Source: Micromonospora coriariae (GTDB lineage Bacteria; Actinomycetota; Actinomycetes; Mycobacteriales; Micromonosporaceae). Taken from it: a stretch of DNA of 64,000 nt. This document shows, one piece after another, positions 8,042 to 16,320 of the stretch. The notes under the pieces were generated by a model that made no database searches, was not told the origin of the DNA, and saw only the letters and a list, made by a program, of their open reading frames with translations. Made by a program: the position numbers and the translations under genes. Location: NCBI RefSeq assembly GCF_900091455.1, contig NZ_LT607412.1, forward strand, positions 1,736,001-1,800,000, given 5' to 3'. Numbering within the stretch: the stretch's first letter is position 1; the number at the start of each line of letters is the position of its first letter.

Positions 8042-8880
8042 GACTGCCGGCGCGCCTGGGCGACCGGTGCCGCGCTGGCCAGCAGGTTGGCGCGGCGGGA
8101 GCGCCGGCCGCGCAGCGAGCTGAGCCCGACCAGCAGCAACGCGATCGCGAACATCGCGGTGCCGATGACGTTGACCTGCGGCGGGATGCCCCGCTGGGCG
8201 GCGCCCCAGACGTACATCGGGAACGTGACTGTGGTGCCCGCGTTGAAGTTCGTGATGATGAAGTCGTCGAAGCTGAGCGAGAAGGCCAGCAGCGCGGCGG
8301 CCACGATGCCGGGCAGCACCAGCGGCAGGGTGATCCGCCGGAAGGTCTGCCACTCGCTGGCGTACAGGTCCATGGCGGCCTCCTCCAGCCGCCGGTCCAT
8401 CCCGGCCAGCCGCGCCTTGACGGTGACCACCACGAACGAGACGCAGAACATCACGTGCGCGATGACGATCGTCCAGAAGCCCTGCGGCACCCCGGCGGAG
8501 ACGAAGAGGGCCAGCAGCGAGGTGCCCATCACCAGCTCCGGGGTGGCCATCGGCAGAAAGATCAGCACGTTGATCCCGGACCGACCCCGGAAGCGGTGCC
8601 GGACCAGCGCGAACGCCATCAGGGTGCCGAGCACTGTGGCGACCACCGTGGCGATGAAGCCGATCTGCACGCTGCGGACCACCGCGTCGCACATGTCCGA
8701 CGTGGCGCACGGCTGACGCCAGTTGTCGACTGTGAACTCGTTGAAGTCGTACGACAGCCGGCTGGACGGGCGGTTGAACGACAACCCGGCCACCACCAGG
8801 ATCGGCAGCGCCAGGTAGCCGAGCACCAGCAGCGCCACGATCATCACCCAGCGGTCGGCCAGCCAACGGGAAAGCCTCAC
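8038..8880 (-). CDS. potC: Polyamine ABC transporter permease PotC
   Basis: Inner-membrane permease of 280 residues with about six membrane helices. The first is VMIVALLVLGYLALPILVVA. The EAA-type loop that docks on the ATPase is present (EEAAMDLYASEWQTFRRITL), as expected for PotC/PotI proteins. The GTG start overlaps the TGA of potB (GTGA), and its own stop overlaps the oxidase start. A periplasmic-side segment with two cysteines (CATSDMCDAV) after helix 1 is unusual and might form a disulfide. With PotA, PotB and PotD it forms one importer for spermidine/putrescine-like substrates. Confidence 0.93.
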   Translation of the reverse strand: MRLSRWLADRWVMIVALLVLGYLALPILVVAGLSFNRPSSRLSYDFNEFTVDNWRQPCATSDMCDAVVRSVQIGFIATVVATVLGTLMAFALVRHRFRGRSGINVLIFLPMATPELVMGTSLLALFVSAGVPQGFWTIVIAHVMFCVSFVVVTVKARLAGMDRRLEEAAMDLYASEWQTFRRITLPLVLPGIVAAALLAFSLSFDDFIITNFNAGTTVTFPMYVWGAAQRGIPPQVNVIGTAMFAIALLLVGLSSLRGRRSRRANLLASAAPVAQARRQS

Positions 8881-9791
8881 AGCACCTCCTCCGTGCCGGC
8901 CCTGCGCAGGTAGCCGAAGACCACCGCGAGGATCGCCGCCATCAGCAGGAACGACAGCGCGGCGCCCTGCGGGTAGTCCAGCCGGACCAGGAACGCCGAG
9001 TCGATGACGTTGCCGATCATGTACTCGTTCGGGGTGCCGAGCAGCTCGGCGTTGATGTAGTCGCCGCTGGCCGGGATGAAGAACAGCAGCGTGCCGGCGA
9101 CCAGGCCCGGCATGGACAGCGGCAGGGTCACCCGGCGGAACGCGTGCAACGGGCTGGCGTACAGGTCGCTGGCCGCCTCCAGCAGCCGGTGGTCGAGCCG
9201 CTCCAGGCTCGCGTACAGCGGCAGCACCAGGAACGGCAGGAAGTTGTACGTCAGGCCGAGCACCACCGCGAACGGGGTGGCCAGCAACCGGCCGTCCGGG
9301 GCGAGCAGGTGCACGTCGCGCAGCAGGCCGACCAGCGCGCCGTTGTCCGACAGGATGGTCTTCCAGGCCAGCGTACGGACCAGGAAGCTGGTGAACATCG
9401 GCGCGACCACGCAGACCAGCAGCAGGTTCTTCCACCGGCCGGCCTTCTGCGCGATGGCGTACGCGAGCGGGTAACCCAGCAGCAGCGCCAGCACCAGGGC
9501 CACGCCCGCGTAGCCGAACGAGCGCAGGAACTGCGGCCAGTACGCCTGCAACACGTCCGGGTAGTTGCCGAACGCCCAGGTGAACGCGTACCCGGTGGAG
9601 AGCGAGCCGCTGGGGTCGTAGAGGCTGGCCGCGGCGAGCTGCACCAGCGGCACGCCGAAGAACACCAGCAGCCAGGCAGCGCCGGGCAGCAGCAACAGGT
9701 ACGGCAGCAGGCGGTGCCGCCCGGACCGGGCGGCCGGCGGCGTGGGCGGCGGCTGCCCCGATCCCGTGGGCACCTGGGCCAGGACGGTCAC
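8877..9791 (-). CDS. potB: Polyamine ABC transporter permease PotB
   Basis: Inner-membrane permease of 304 residues. The N-terminal Pro/Gly-rich cytoplasmic extension (about 1-30) precedes a first helix LLPYLLLLPGAAWLLVFFG. The EAA loop EAASDLYASPLHAFRRVTLP is intact. The GTG start overlaps the stop of potA (GTGA) and the stop overlaps the start of potC. It is the heterodimer partner of PotC. The order A-B-C after the binding protein differs from E. coli potABCD, where the binding protein is last; D-first order is seen in other actinobacteria. Confidence 0.93.
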   Translation of the reverse strand: MTVLAQVPTGSGQPPPTPPAARSGRHRLLPYLLLLPGAAWLLVFFGVPLVQLAAASLYDPSGSLSTGYAFTWAFGNYPDVLQAYWPQFLRSFGYAGVALVLALLLGYPLAYAIAQKAGRWKNLLLVCVVAPMFTSFLVRTLAWKTILSDNGALVGLLRDVHLLAPDGRLLATPFAVVLGLTYNFLPFLVLPLYASLERLDHRLLEAASDLYASPLHAFRRVTLPLSMPGLVAGTLLFFIPASGDYINAELLGTPNEYMIGNVIDSAFLVRLDYPQGAALSFLLMAAILAVVFGYLRRAGTEEVL

Positions 9792-10939
9792 GACGACGCA
9801 CCCACCGGCTCGTCGACCACCGGCGAGGTCCGGTCGCTGTCGGCGGCGTCCCGGGGCAGCAGGAACGCGTGCCGTGGATCCCAGTACGCCACGGCTTCGC
9901 TGCCGACCGGCACCTGAGCCGCCGCCCCGCTGTTGGCCGTGAACACCGACAGCTCGGTGCCCCAGCCGGTGCGCAGCAGGTACTGGGTGCTGACCCCGAC
10001 GTAGGAGGCATCGGTGACGACTCCGGTGACGTGCTGGTGACCCGCAGGCACCTGGTCGGCGGAGCCGACCAGATTCAGCTTCTCCGGGCGTACCCCCAGG
10101 TGGACCGGGCCACGTTCGGCCCGGGACCGGCCGGCGGGCACCGAGAAGCGCGCGCCGTGCGCCGTCACCGCCACCTCGCCGGCAGCGGTGCCGGCGGCCT
10201 CGCCGGCGAGCAGGTTGGACTGGCCGAGGAAGTTCGCCACGAAAGCGGTGGCCGGGAACTCGTAGATGTCGGCCGGGGCGCCGAGCTGCTCGATCCGGCC
10301 GGCGTTCATCACCGCGACGGTGTCGGCCATCGTCATGGCCTCCTCCTGGTCGTGCGTGACGTGCACGAACGTGATGCCCACCTCGGTCTGGATCCGCTTC
10401 AGCTCGATCTGCATCTGCCGACGCAACTTGAGGTCGAGAGCCCCCAGCGGCTCGTCGAGCAGCAGCACCTGCGGCTGGTTGATGAGCGCACGGGCCAGCG
10501 CGACCCGCTGCTGCTGACCGCCGGAGAGCTGGGCCGGGCGGCGGTTGCCGTAGTCGTCGAGCTGCACCAGCGACAGCATCCGCATGACCTCGTCGTCGAC
10601 CGAGCGGATGCCGCGACGACGCAGCCCGAACGCCACGTTCTCGAAGATGTTCAGGTGCGGAAAGAGCGCGTAGCTCTGGAACACGGTGTTGACCGGCCGC
10701 TTGTACGGCCGCAGCCGCGCGATGTCGCGGTCGCCGAGCAGCACCTGACCGCTGGTCGGCTCCTCCAGGCCGGCGATCATCCGCAGCGTGGTGGTCTTGC
10801 CGCAGCCGGACGCGCCGAGCAGGGCGAAGAACGAGCCCTGCGGGACGGTCAGGCTGAGGTCGTCGACCGCGGTGAAGATGCCGAACCGCTTGGTGAGGTT
10901 GGCCAGGCGCAGGTCGCCGGCCGGTGTCTCGCGCGTCAT
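9788..10939 (-). CDS. potA: Polyamine ABC transporter ATP-binding protein PotA
   Basis: ATPase of 383 residues. Walker A is GASGCGKTTT, the Q-loop is FQSYALFPHLN, the ABC signature is LSGGQQQRVALARAL, Walker B is VLLLDEPLGALD and the switch histidine lies in VTHDQEEAM. A C-terminal TOBE-like regulatory domain follows (about 240-375; VHLGVRPEKLNL). I chose ATG 10939, five bases after the stop of potD. An in-frame GTG at 10948 would overlap that stop (GTGA), matching the junction style of the other genes, and would add three residues. It energises uptake through PotB and PotC. Confidence 0.94.
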   Translation of the reverse strand: MTRETPAGDLRLANLTKRFGIFTAVDDLSLTVPQGSFFALLGASGCGKTTTLRMIAGLEEPTSGQVLLGDRDIARLRPYKRPVNTVFQSYALFPHLNIFENVAFGLRRRGIRSVDDEVMRMLSLVQLDDYGNRRPAQLSGGQQQRVALARALINQPQVLLLDEPLGALDLKLRRQMQIELKRIQTEVGITFVHVTHDQEEAMTMADTVAVMNAGRIEQLGAPADIYEFPATAFVANFLGQSNLLAGEAAGTAAGEVAVTAHGARFSVPAGRSRAERGPVHLGVRPEKLNLVGSADQVPAGHQHVTGVVTDASYVGVSTQYLLRTGWGTELSVFTANSGAAAQVPVGSEAVAYWDPRHAFLLPRDAADSDRTSPVVDEPVGASS

Positions 10940-10944
10940 CCCCG

Positions 10945-12129
10945 TCACGCCCCGATGACCTGCTGGAACTTGCCCTCGTACTCCTTCTCCTGCTTCTCGT
11001 CCAGGGCCATGAACACCTTGGACTTCGACAGCAGCGCATCGTCCGGGAAGATCAGCGGGTTGGCGGCCAGCTCGGGGTCGATCTTCTCCATCTCGGCCTG
11101 CGCACCCTTGACCGGGCAGATGTAGTTGACGTACGCGGCGAGCGTCGCGGCGACGGCCGGCTCGTAGTAGTAGTTGATCAGCGCCTCGGCGTTGCCCTTG
11201 TGGGTGGCCTTGTTGGGGACCATCATGTTGTCGCTGAACAGCATCACGCCGGAGTCGGGCGCGACGAACTGCACCTTCGCGTTCTCGCTGGAGAGCTGGA
11301 TGACGTCCCCGGACCAGCCGATGCACGCGGCGATGTCACCCTTGGCCAGGTCGGGTGCGTAGTCGTTGCCGGTGAACTTGCGGATCTGCCCGGAGTCGAC
11401 GGCCTTCTTGAGCTTGTTGAGCGCGTCGTCGAACTGGGCGGTGGTGAAGTTGGCCGGGTCGTGCCCGTTGGACCCGAGCAGCAGGCCCATGGTGTCGCGC
11501 ATCTCGCTGAGCGCGGTCACCTTGCCCTTGAGATCGGGACGGGTGAGCAGCTCGTCGACGGTGCGCAGCTCCTTGGTGACGCTGCCGTTGTACGCCAGGC
11601 CGGCAAGGCCGGACTGCCACGGGATGGAGATCCGGTTCTCGGGGTCGAAGGAGCGCTTGAGCAGCGACGGGAGCAGGTTGGCCTGGACGTTCGGGATCTT
11701 CGCCGGATCGAGCTTCTGGATCCAGCCGAGCCGGATCATCCGGGCCGCCATCCAGTCGGTCAGCACGATGAGGTCCCGGTCCGTGCTCTGGCAGGCCGCG
11801 AGCTGGTTCTGCACCTTGCCGAAGAACTCGTTGTTGTCGTTGATGTCCTCGGTGTACGTGACCTGAATGCCGGTCTTGGTGATGAATCCGTCCAGGCTGG
11901 GCCGCTTGGACTCGTCCTTCTCGTCCACGTCCATGTACTGCGGCCAGTTGGAGAAGGCAAGCTTCTTCTCGGTGCCGGAAAGGTCTTCGCTGACGCAGCC
12001 GGCCTCGGTCTGCTGCGCGCCCTTGGTGCCGCAGCCGGCGAGGCTGCCGCCCGTGGCGAGGAGCGCGGCCGAACCGAGAGTGCCGGTGAGCAGTCCACGC
12101 CGGGTGAGGGGCCGGAGGGGAGTACGCAT
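10945..12129 (-). CDS. potD: Polyamine-binding lipoprotein PotD
   Basis: Extracytoplasmic substrate-binding protein of 394 residues. The N-terminus has a twin-arginine pair (LTRRGLLTG) and a lipobox (SLAGC), giving lipidation at C33, so it is probably a Tat-exported lipoprotein. The mature part has PotD/PotF-type blocks such as LAFSNWPQYMDVDE, ALINYYYEPAVAATLAAYVN and IFPDDALL. It is first in the leftward operon and starts from the region shared with the Lrp-type regulator. A short purine-rich segment in its leader (rc of about 12222-12238) resembles the dispersed repeat at 61088. Confidence 0.93.
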   Translation of the reverse strand: MRTPLRPLTRRGLLTGTLGSAALLATGGSLAGCGTKGAQQTEAGCVSEDLSGTEKKLAFSNWPQYMDVDEKDESKRPSLDGFITKTGIQVTYTEDINDNNEFFGKVQNQLAACQSTDRDLIVLTDWMAARMIRLGWIQKLDPAKIPNVQANLLPSLLKRSFDPENRISIPWQSGLAGLAYNGSVTKELRTVDELLTRPDLKGKVTALSEMRDTMGLLLGSNGHDPANFTTAQFDDALNKLKKAVDSGQIRKFTGNDYAPDLAKGDIAACIGWSGDVIQLSSENAKVQFVAPDSGVMLFSDNMMVPNKATHKGNAEALINYYYEPAVAATLAAYVNYICPVKGAQAEMEKIDPELAANPLIFPDDALLSKSKVFMALDEKQEKEYEGKFQQVIGA

Positions 12130-12241
12130 GACGACTCCTAAGGGGTCATCGTCGGCGGGCGGGACGAGGGTGGCGCGCCGGCGGGAGGGTCAGGTGCCAT
12201 GGACGACTGATCCTGACATGAGGTGACCTTCCTTACAAGGG

Positions 12242-12257
12242 ATTCCGTTGCGGGAAT
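12242..12257. promoter_or_regulatory. Putative Lrp operator in the potD/lrp divergent promoter
   Basis: ATTCCGTTGCGGGAAT is a 5-6-5 inverted repeat (ATTCC/GGAAT) located about 112 bp upstream of potD and 79 bp upstream of the Lrp/AsnC-type gene. The left half plus spacer (ATTCCGTTG) recurs twice upstream of the aminotransferase (12866 and 12897) and I found it nowhere else in the window. Lrp-family proteins bind 13-15 bp imperfect palindromes, so this is a good candidate for local autoregulation and control of the uptake operon. The assignment is inferred. Confidence 0.5.
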
Positions 12258-12335
12258 AGCGATGCACGACGAAATACGCCAGACTGCGCGAGGACACACG
12301 CGCGACATCACGATTCAGGACATGGGGAGCGGACG

Positions 12336-12848
12336 ATGACGAACCGGCAGCACGAGAACGGCAACGGCGGTCGACGCGTCGCTGTCCGTGAAGGTGCCAA
12401 TCACGCTCTGCTGGATGACGTGGCCAAGCGGATCATCGAACAGCTCCAGGAGGACGGCCGGCGACCGTACGCCACCATCGGCAAGGCGGTCGGGCTCTCC
12501 GAGGCGGCGGTACGCCAGCGGGTGCAGCGGCTGCTCGACTCCGGCGTGATGCAGATCGTCGCGGTGACCGATCCGCTCCAGCTCGGCTTCCCCCGCCAGG
12601 CGATGATCGGCCTGCGCACCGACGGCGACCTGGAGGCGGTGGCCGACCGGCTGGCCGAGCTGGAGGAGGTCGACTACGTGGTCATCACCGCCGGGTCGTT
12701 CGACCTGCTCACCGAGGTGGTCTGCCGCAACGACGACCACCTGCTGGAGATCCTGCAACGACTGCGCGCGGTGCCCGGGGTGCTGTCCACCGAGGCGTTC
12801 GTCTACCTCAAGTTGCGCAAGCAGACCTACACCTGGGGCACGGCCTGA
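12336..12848 (+). CDS. Lrp/AsnC-family transcriptional regulator
   Basis: Regulator of 170 residues. After a charged extension (about 1-25), the winged helix-turn-helix occupies about 26-75 (DDVAKRIIEQLQEDGRRPY, then IGKAVGLSEAAVRQRVQRLL), followed by the RAM/ligand-binding beta-alpha-beta domain (VDYVVITAGSFDLLTEVVC). GGGGAGCGG supports the ATG. It lies between the leftward polyamine uptake operon and the rightward aminotransferase/oxidase pair and is the obvious regulator of both, by analogy with Lrp-type regulators at other polyamine and amino-acid catabolic loci. The effector is unknown. Confidence 0.92.
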   Translation: MTNRQHENGNGGRRVAVREGANHALLDDVAKRIIEQLQEDGRRPYATIGKAVGLSEAAVRQRVQRLLDSGVMQIVAVTDPLQLGFPRQAMIGLRTDGDLEAVADRLAELEEVDYVVITAGSFDLLTEVVCRNDDHLLEILQRLRAVPGVLSTEAFVYLKLRKQTYTWGTA

Positions 12849-12865
12849 CGCCACCCAGGGTGCGA

Positions 12866-12874
12866 ATTCCGTTG
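12866..12874 (+). promoter_or_regulatory. Lrp-like half site 2 (ATTCCGTTG)
   Basis: Second copy of ATTCCGTTG, followed by a degenerate right half (GGGAC). It lies just after the Lrp-type gene and upstream of the aminotransferase, 31 bp (three helical turns) before half site 3, so two regulator dimers could bind the same face of the DNA. Confidence 0.4.
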
Positions 12875-12896
12875 TTGGGACTCTAACCGCTCGCTG

Positions 12897-12905
12897 ATTC
12901 CGTTG
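12897..12905 (+). promoter_or_regulatory. Lrp-like half site 3 (ATTCCGTTG)
   Basis: Third exact copy of ATTCCGTTG, about 30 bp upstream of the proposed -35 of the aminotransferase promoter. Its position upstream of, rather than over, the core promoter fits activation better than repression. Binding by the neighbouring Lrp-type protein is inferred from motif sharing only. Confidence 0.4.
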
Positions 12906-12934
12906 CGTACTAGCCAATTGACCATCGATACCAC

Positions 12935-12964
12935 TTGCCCCCGAACCCGATACTGTGCGATAAC
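12935..12964 (+). promoter_or_regulatory. Candidate promoter of the aminotransferase-oxidase unit
   Basis: TTGCCC (12935-12940) and GATAAC (12959-12964) are separated by 18 bp, a plausible housekeeping sigma promoter. It would give a leader of about 50 bases before the aminotransferase ATG and sits downstream of the two ATTCCGTTG half sites. Confidence 0.35.
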
Positions 12965-13022
12965 CGTGGGCAGAGCGGCCGGCCTCACCCCTTTGACCGG
13001 CCCGACGACCGATGGGGCTGAC

Positions 13023-14369
13023 ATGGCCAACGCCACCGACCACCTCTGGATGCACTTCACCCGGATGGCGAGCTACTCCGCCGGCGAGGTGCCGACCATC
13101 GTGCGCGGCGAGGGCGCGTACGTGTGGGACGCGCAGGGCCGCCGCTACCTGGACGGGCTCGCCGGGCTCTTCGTCGTCAACGCCGGCCACGGCCGCACCG
13201 AACTGGCCGAGGCGGCCGCCAAGCAGGCCGGCGAGCTGGCCTACTTCCCGCTCTGGTCGTACGCCCACCCCAAGGCCGTCGAGCTGGCCGAGAAGATCGC
13301 CTCGCTCACCCCCGGCGACCTCAACCGGGTCTTCTTCACCACCGGCGGCTCCGAGGCCGTCGAAGCGGCGTGGAAGCTGGCCCGGGCCTACTTCAAGCGC
13401 ACCGGCCAGCCCAACAAGTACAAGGTGGTCAGCCGCTACATCGCCTACCACGGCACCTCGATGGGCGCGTTGTCGATCACCGGGCTGCCCGGCATCAAGA
13501 GCGACTTCGAGCCGCTGGTGCCCGGCGCGATCAAGGTCCCGAACACCAACTTCTACCGGGCACCGGAGCACGGCGACTCGCCCGAGGCGTTCGGCCGCTG
13601 GGCCGCCGACGAGATCGGCCGGGCGATCGAGCGGGAGGGGCCGGACACGGTTGCCGCGGTCTTCCTGGAACCGGTGCAGAACTCCGGCGGCTGCTTCCCA
13701 CCCCCTCCCGGCTACTTCGAGCGGGTCCGGGAGATCTGCGACGCGTACGACGTGCTGCTCGTCTCCGACGAGGTGATCTGCTCGTGGGGGCGGCTCGGCG
13801 AATACTTCGGCGCCGTGCGCTACGGCTACCAGCCGGACATCATCACCACCGCGAAGGGCATCACCTCCGGGTACGCCCCGCTCGGGGCGATGATCGCCAG
13901 CGACCGGCTGATGGAGCCGTTCCTCACTGAGACCGGCATGTTCGCCCACGGGGTGACCTTCGGTGGCCACCCGGTCTCCTGCGCGGTCGCCCTGGCCAAC
14001 CTGGAGGTCTTCGCCCGCGAGGACCTGGTCGGGCACGTACGCGCCAACGAGGACGCGTTCCGGTCCACTCTGGAGAAGCTGAACGACCTGCCGATCGTCG
14101 GCGACGTCCGCGGCGACGGCTACTTCTACGGCATCGAGCTGGTCAAGGACAAGACGACCCGGGAGACCTTCGACGAGGCCGAGTCGGAGCGGTTGCTGCG
14201 CGGCTTCCTCTCCACGGCCCTGTTCCAGGCCGGGCTCTACTGCCGGGCCGACGACCGGGGCGACCCGGTCGTGCAGCTCGCCCCGCCGCTGATCGCCGAG
14301 CAGCAGCACTTCGACGAGATCGAGCAGATCCTGCGCACGGTGCTCACCGAGGCATGGGCACGACTCTGA
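13023..14369 (+). CDS. Class III aminotransferase (polyamine/omega-amino acid type)
   Basis: PLP enzyme of 448 residues. It shows the class III pattern: FTTGGSEAVEAAWKLAR for cofactor phosphate binding, LLVSDEVICSWGRLG with the cofactor aspartate, and the Schiff-base lysine K278 in TTAKGITSGYAPLGA. The closest subfamilies are putrescine/beta-alanine pyruvate and GABA-type transaminases. The ATG at 13023 is chosen over an in-frame upstream ATG at 12903 because the family begins near MANATDHLWMHF. The next gene starts 16 bp before its stop. In this locus it would remove the terminal amino group of polyamines or of GABA-like products. Confidence 0.9.
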   Translation: MANATDHLWMHFTRMASYSAGEVPTIVRGEGAYVWDAQGRRYLDGLAGLFVVNAGHGRTELAEAAAKQAGELAYFPLWSYAHPKAVELAEKIASLTPGDLNRVFFTTGGSEAVEAAWKLARAYFKRTGQPNKYKVVSRYIAYHGTSMGALSITGLPGIKSDFEPLVPGAIKVPNTNFYRAPEHGDSPEAFGRWAADEIGRAIEREGPDTVAAVFLEPVQNSGGCFPPPPGYFERVREICDAYDVLLVSDEVICSWGRLGEYFGAVRYGYQPDIITTAKGITSGYAPLGAMIASDRLMEPFLTETGMFAHGVTFGGHPVSCAVALANLEVFAREDLVGHVRANEDAFRSTLEKLNDLPIVGDVRGDGYFYGIELVKDKTTRETFDEAESERLLRGFLSTALFQAGLYCRADDRGDPVVQLAPPLIAEQQHFDEIEQILRTVLTEAWARL

Positions 14370-15760
14370 GCGGCGACCCCGCCGGGCACTACCGGGAGCT
14401 GTCGCACTGGCTGTCCACACTGGATGAACCGCTGATCCCACGACCGGCGCTGCCCGGCGACGCGGACGCCGACGTGGCGATCGTGGGCGCCGGCTACACC
14501 GGGCTGTGGACGGCGTACCACCTGGCCCGGGCCGAGCCGACGCTGCGGATCATCGTGCTGGAGAAGGAGATCGCCGGATACGGCGCGTCCGGTCGCAACG
14601 GTGGCTGGTGCTCGGCGCTCTTCCCCACCTCGCTGACCGGCCTGGCCCGCCGGCACGGCCGGGACGCGGCGATCGCCATGCAACGGGCCCTGCATGAAAC
14701 GGTGCGCGAGGTGGGCCGGGTGGTCGCGGCGGAGGCCATCGACTGCGACTGGGCGGACGGCGGCACGGTCACCCTGGCCCGCACCGGCCCCCAGCTCGCC
14801 CGGGCCCGGGCCGCCGTGGACGAGGCCCGCGCGTTCGGCTTCGGCGCGGAGCATCTGGCGCTGCTCGATACCGGCGAGGCCGCCGCCCGCTGCGCCGCCG
14901 AGGGGGTACGCGGTGGGACGTACACCCCGCACTGTGCGGCCGTGCACCCGGCGAAGCTGGTCCGTGGCCTGGCCCGGGTGGTGGAACGGCTCGGGGTCAC
15001 CATCCACGAGCGGACGCCGGTCGCCGCGATCCGGGCCGGCGCGGCGGCCACCGCGGCCGGGACGGTACGGGCGCCGGTGGTGGTCCGGGCGACCGAGGGG
15101 TACACGCCCACGCTGCCCGGTCAGCGGCGGGCCGTGGCACCGGTGTACTCGCTGATGGTGGCCACCGAGCCGCTGCCAGCGGAGACCTGGGCGCGGATCG
15201 GGCTCGCCCAGCGCGAGACGTTCTCCGACCATCGGCACGTGATCATCTACGGCCAGCGCACCGCGGACGGCCGGCTGGCCTTCGGCGGGCGTGGCGCTCC
15301 GTACCATTTCGGGTCCCGGGTCTCCCCCGGCTACGACCGCGAGCCACGGGTCTTCGCGGCGCTGCGCCGGACGCTCGGAGAGCTCTTCCCGGTGCTCGGC
15401 CAGGACGTGCCGGTGACGCACACGTGGGGTGGCCCGCTCGGGGTGGCCCGGGACTGGGCGGCCTCGGTCGGCTTCGACCGGGCCAGCGGGCTGGCCTGGG
15501 CGGGCGGCTACGTCGGGGACGGGGTGGGCTCCAGCAACCTCGCCGGCCGCACCCTGGCCGACCTGATCCGCGGCGAGCGCACCGAGCTGACCGCCCTGCC
15601 CTGGGTCAACCACCGCTCCCGGCGCTGGGAGCCCGAGCCCCTGCGCTGGCTGGCCGTCAACACCGCCCTACGCCTGATGACCAGGGCGGACGCAACAGAA
15701 CTCCGCACCAACCGCCCCTCCCGCCAGGCAAAAACCCTCTCCCGCCTCCTGGGCAACTAA
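14354..15760 (+). CDS. FAD-dependent amine/amino-acid oxidoreductase (DAO/PuuB-like), copy 2
   Basis: Flavoprotein of 468 residues with Rossmann motif DVAIVGAGYTGLWTAYHLAR, then GYGASGRNGGWCSALFP, and a C-terminal AGGYVGDGVGSSNLAGRTL FAD contact. It overlaps the aminotransferase by 16 bp. It is paralogous to the oxidase at 6620-8041 in the opposite unit: both share the ASGRNGG block and length but differ elsewhere, so they probably act on different amines or at different steps. A role like gamma-glutamylputrescine oxidase is likely, though the synthetase that would make that substrate is absent from the window. Confidence 0.87.
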   Translation: MGTTLSGDPAGHYRELSHWLSTLDEPLIPRPALPGDADADVAIVGAGYTGLWTAYHLARAEPTLRIIVLEKEIAGYGASGRNGGWCSALFPTSLTGLARRHGRDAAIAMQRALHETVREVGRVVAAEAIDCDWADGGTVTLARTGPQLARARAAVDEARAFGFGAEHLALLDTGEAAARCAAEGVRGGTYTPHCAAVHPAKLVRGLARVVERLGVTIHERTPVAAIRAGAAATAAGTVRAPVVVRATEGYTPTLPGQRRAVAPVYSLMVATEPLPAETWARIGLAQRETFSDHRHVIIYGQRTADGRLAFGGRGAPYHFGSRVSPGYDREPRVFAALRRTLGELFPVLGQDVPVTHTWGGPLGVARDWAASVGFDRASGLAWAGGYVGDGVGSSNLAGRTLADLIRGERTELTALPWVNHRSRRWEPEPLRWLAVNTALRLMTRADATELRTNRPSRQAKTLSRLLGN

Positions 15761-15792
15761 CCCACCCCCCGGAGGCCGGGACGGCGGTGGGT
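15760..15792. terminator. Convergent terminator hairpin
   Basis: ACCCACC (15760-15766) pairs with GGTGGGT (15786-15792), with further C-rich/G-rich pairing inside. It occupies the 31-bp gap between the convergent FAD oxidase and DUF3499 genes and overlaps both ends. Confidence 0.5.
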
Positions 15793-16166
15793 CAGTGGTT
15801 GGGGGGGATCACGCGGAGGTGGCCTCGGCGGCCGGTGGAGTGGGACTGGTCGGGGTGGGACCGGTCGTGCGGGTCCTCGGGCGGCCTCGGGGCCGGGCGG
15901 GCGGCCTCGCGGACCGCCTCGGCGAGCGCCACCAGATCGTCGGTGGTGGGCGGCGGGGGCTCGAACTCGCCCTCGTGCCGGACCACGTCCCAGCCCCGCG
16001 GCGCGGTCAGGCTGCGGGCGTGCGGCTCACACAGGTCGTACGTGTGCGGCTCGGCGAAGGCCGCCAGCGGACCCACCACCGCCGTCGACTCGTTGTAGAC
16101 ATAGGTCAATGTGGCGACCGCTTGCCGGGGGCAGCCGTTACGGGAGCAGCGCCGTGGTGACCTCAC
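15792..16166 (-). CDS. DUF3499 family protein
   Basis: Protein of 124 residues, conserved in actinobacteria. It has four cysteines in two pairs (RRCSRNGCPRQA near the N-terminus, and LCEPHARSLT with nearby His), which look like a zinc-binding fold, and then an acidic/proline-rich tail. It is divergent from a metallopeptidase-like gene and close to whiB, the same neighbours as in Mycobacterium (Rv3258c-Rv3260c, from memory). The function is unknown. Confidence 0.85.
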   Translation of the reverse strand: MRSPRRCSRNGCPRQAVATLTYVYNESTAVVGPLAAFAEPHTYDLCEPHARSLTAPRGWDVVRHEGEFEPPPPTTDDLVALAEAVREAARPAPRPPEDPHDRSHPDQSHSTGRRGHLRVIPPNH

Positions 16167-16320
16167 GGCGGCAGGGTATCTCCATTACCGGGTCCGGCGC
16201 ATCGCTTCGCGTTGCGACACGCCCGTCGTGGTGATCACAATCCACCCGTCCGGCTCACGCCGCGCCACGCCAAGCGGCGCTGCCGCTGACCGGCCCGACG
16301 CGAGGGCTACCCTTTCCCTC

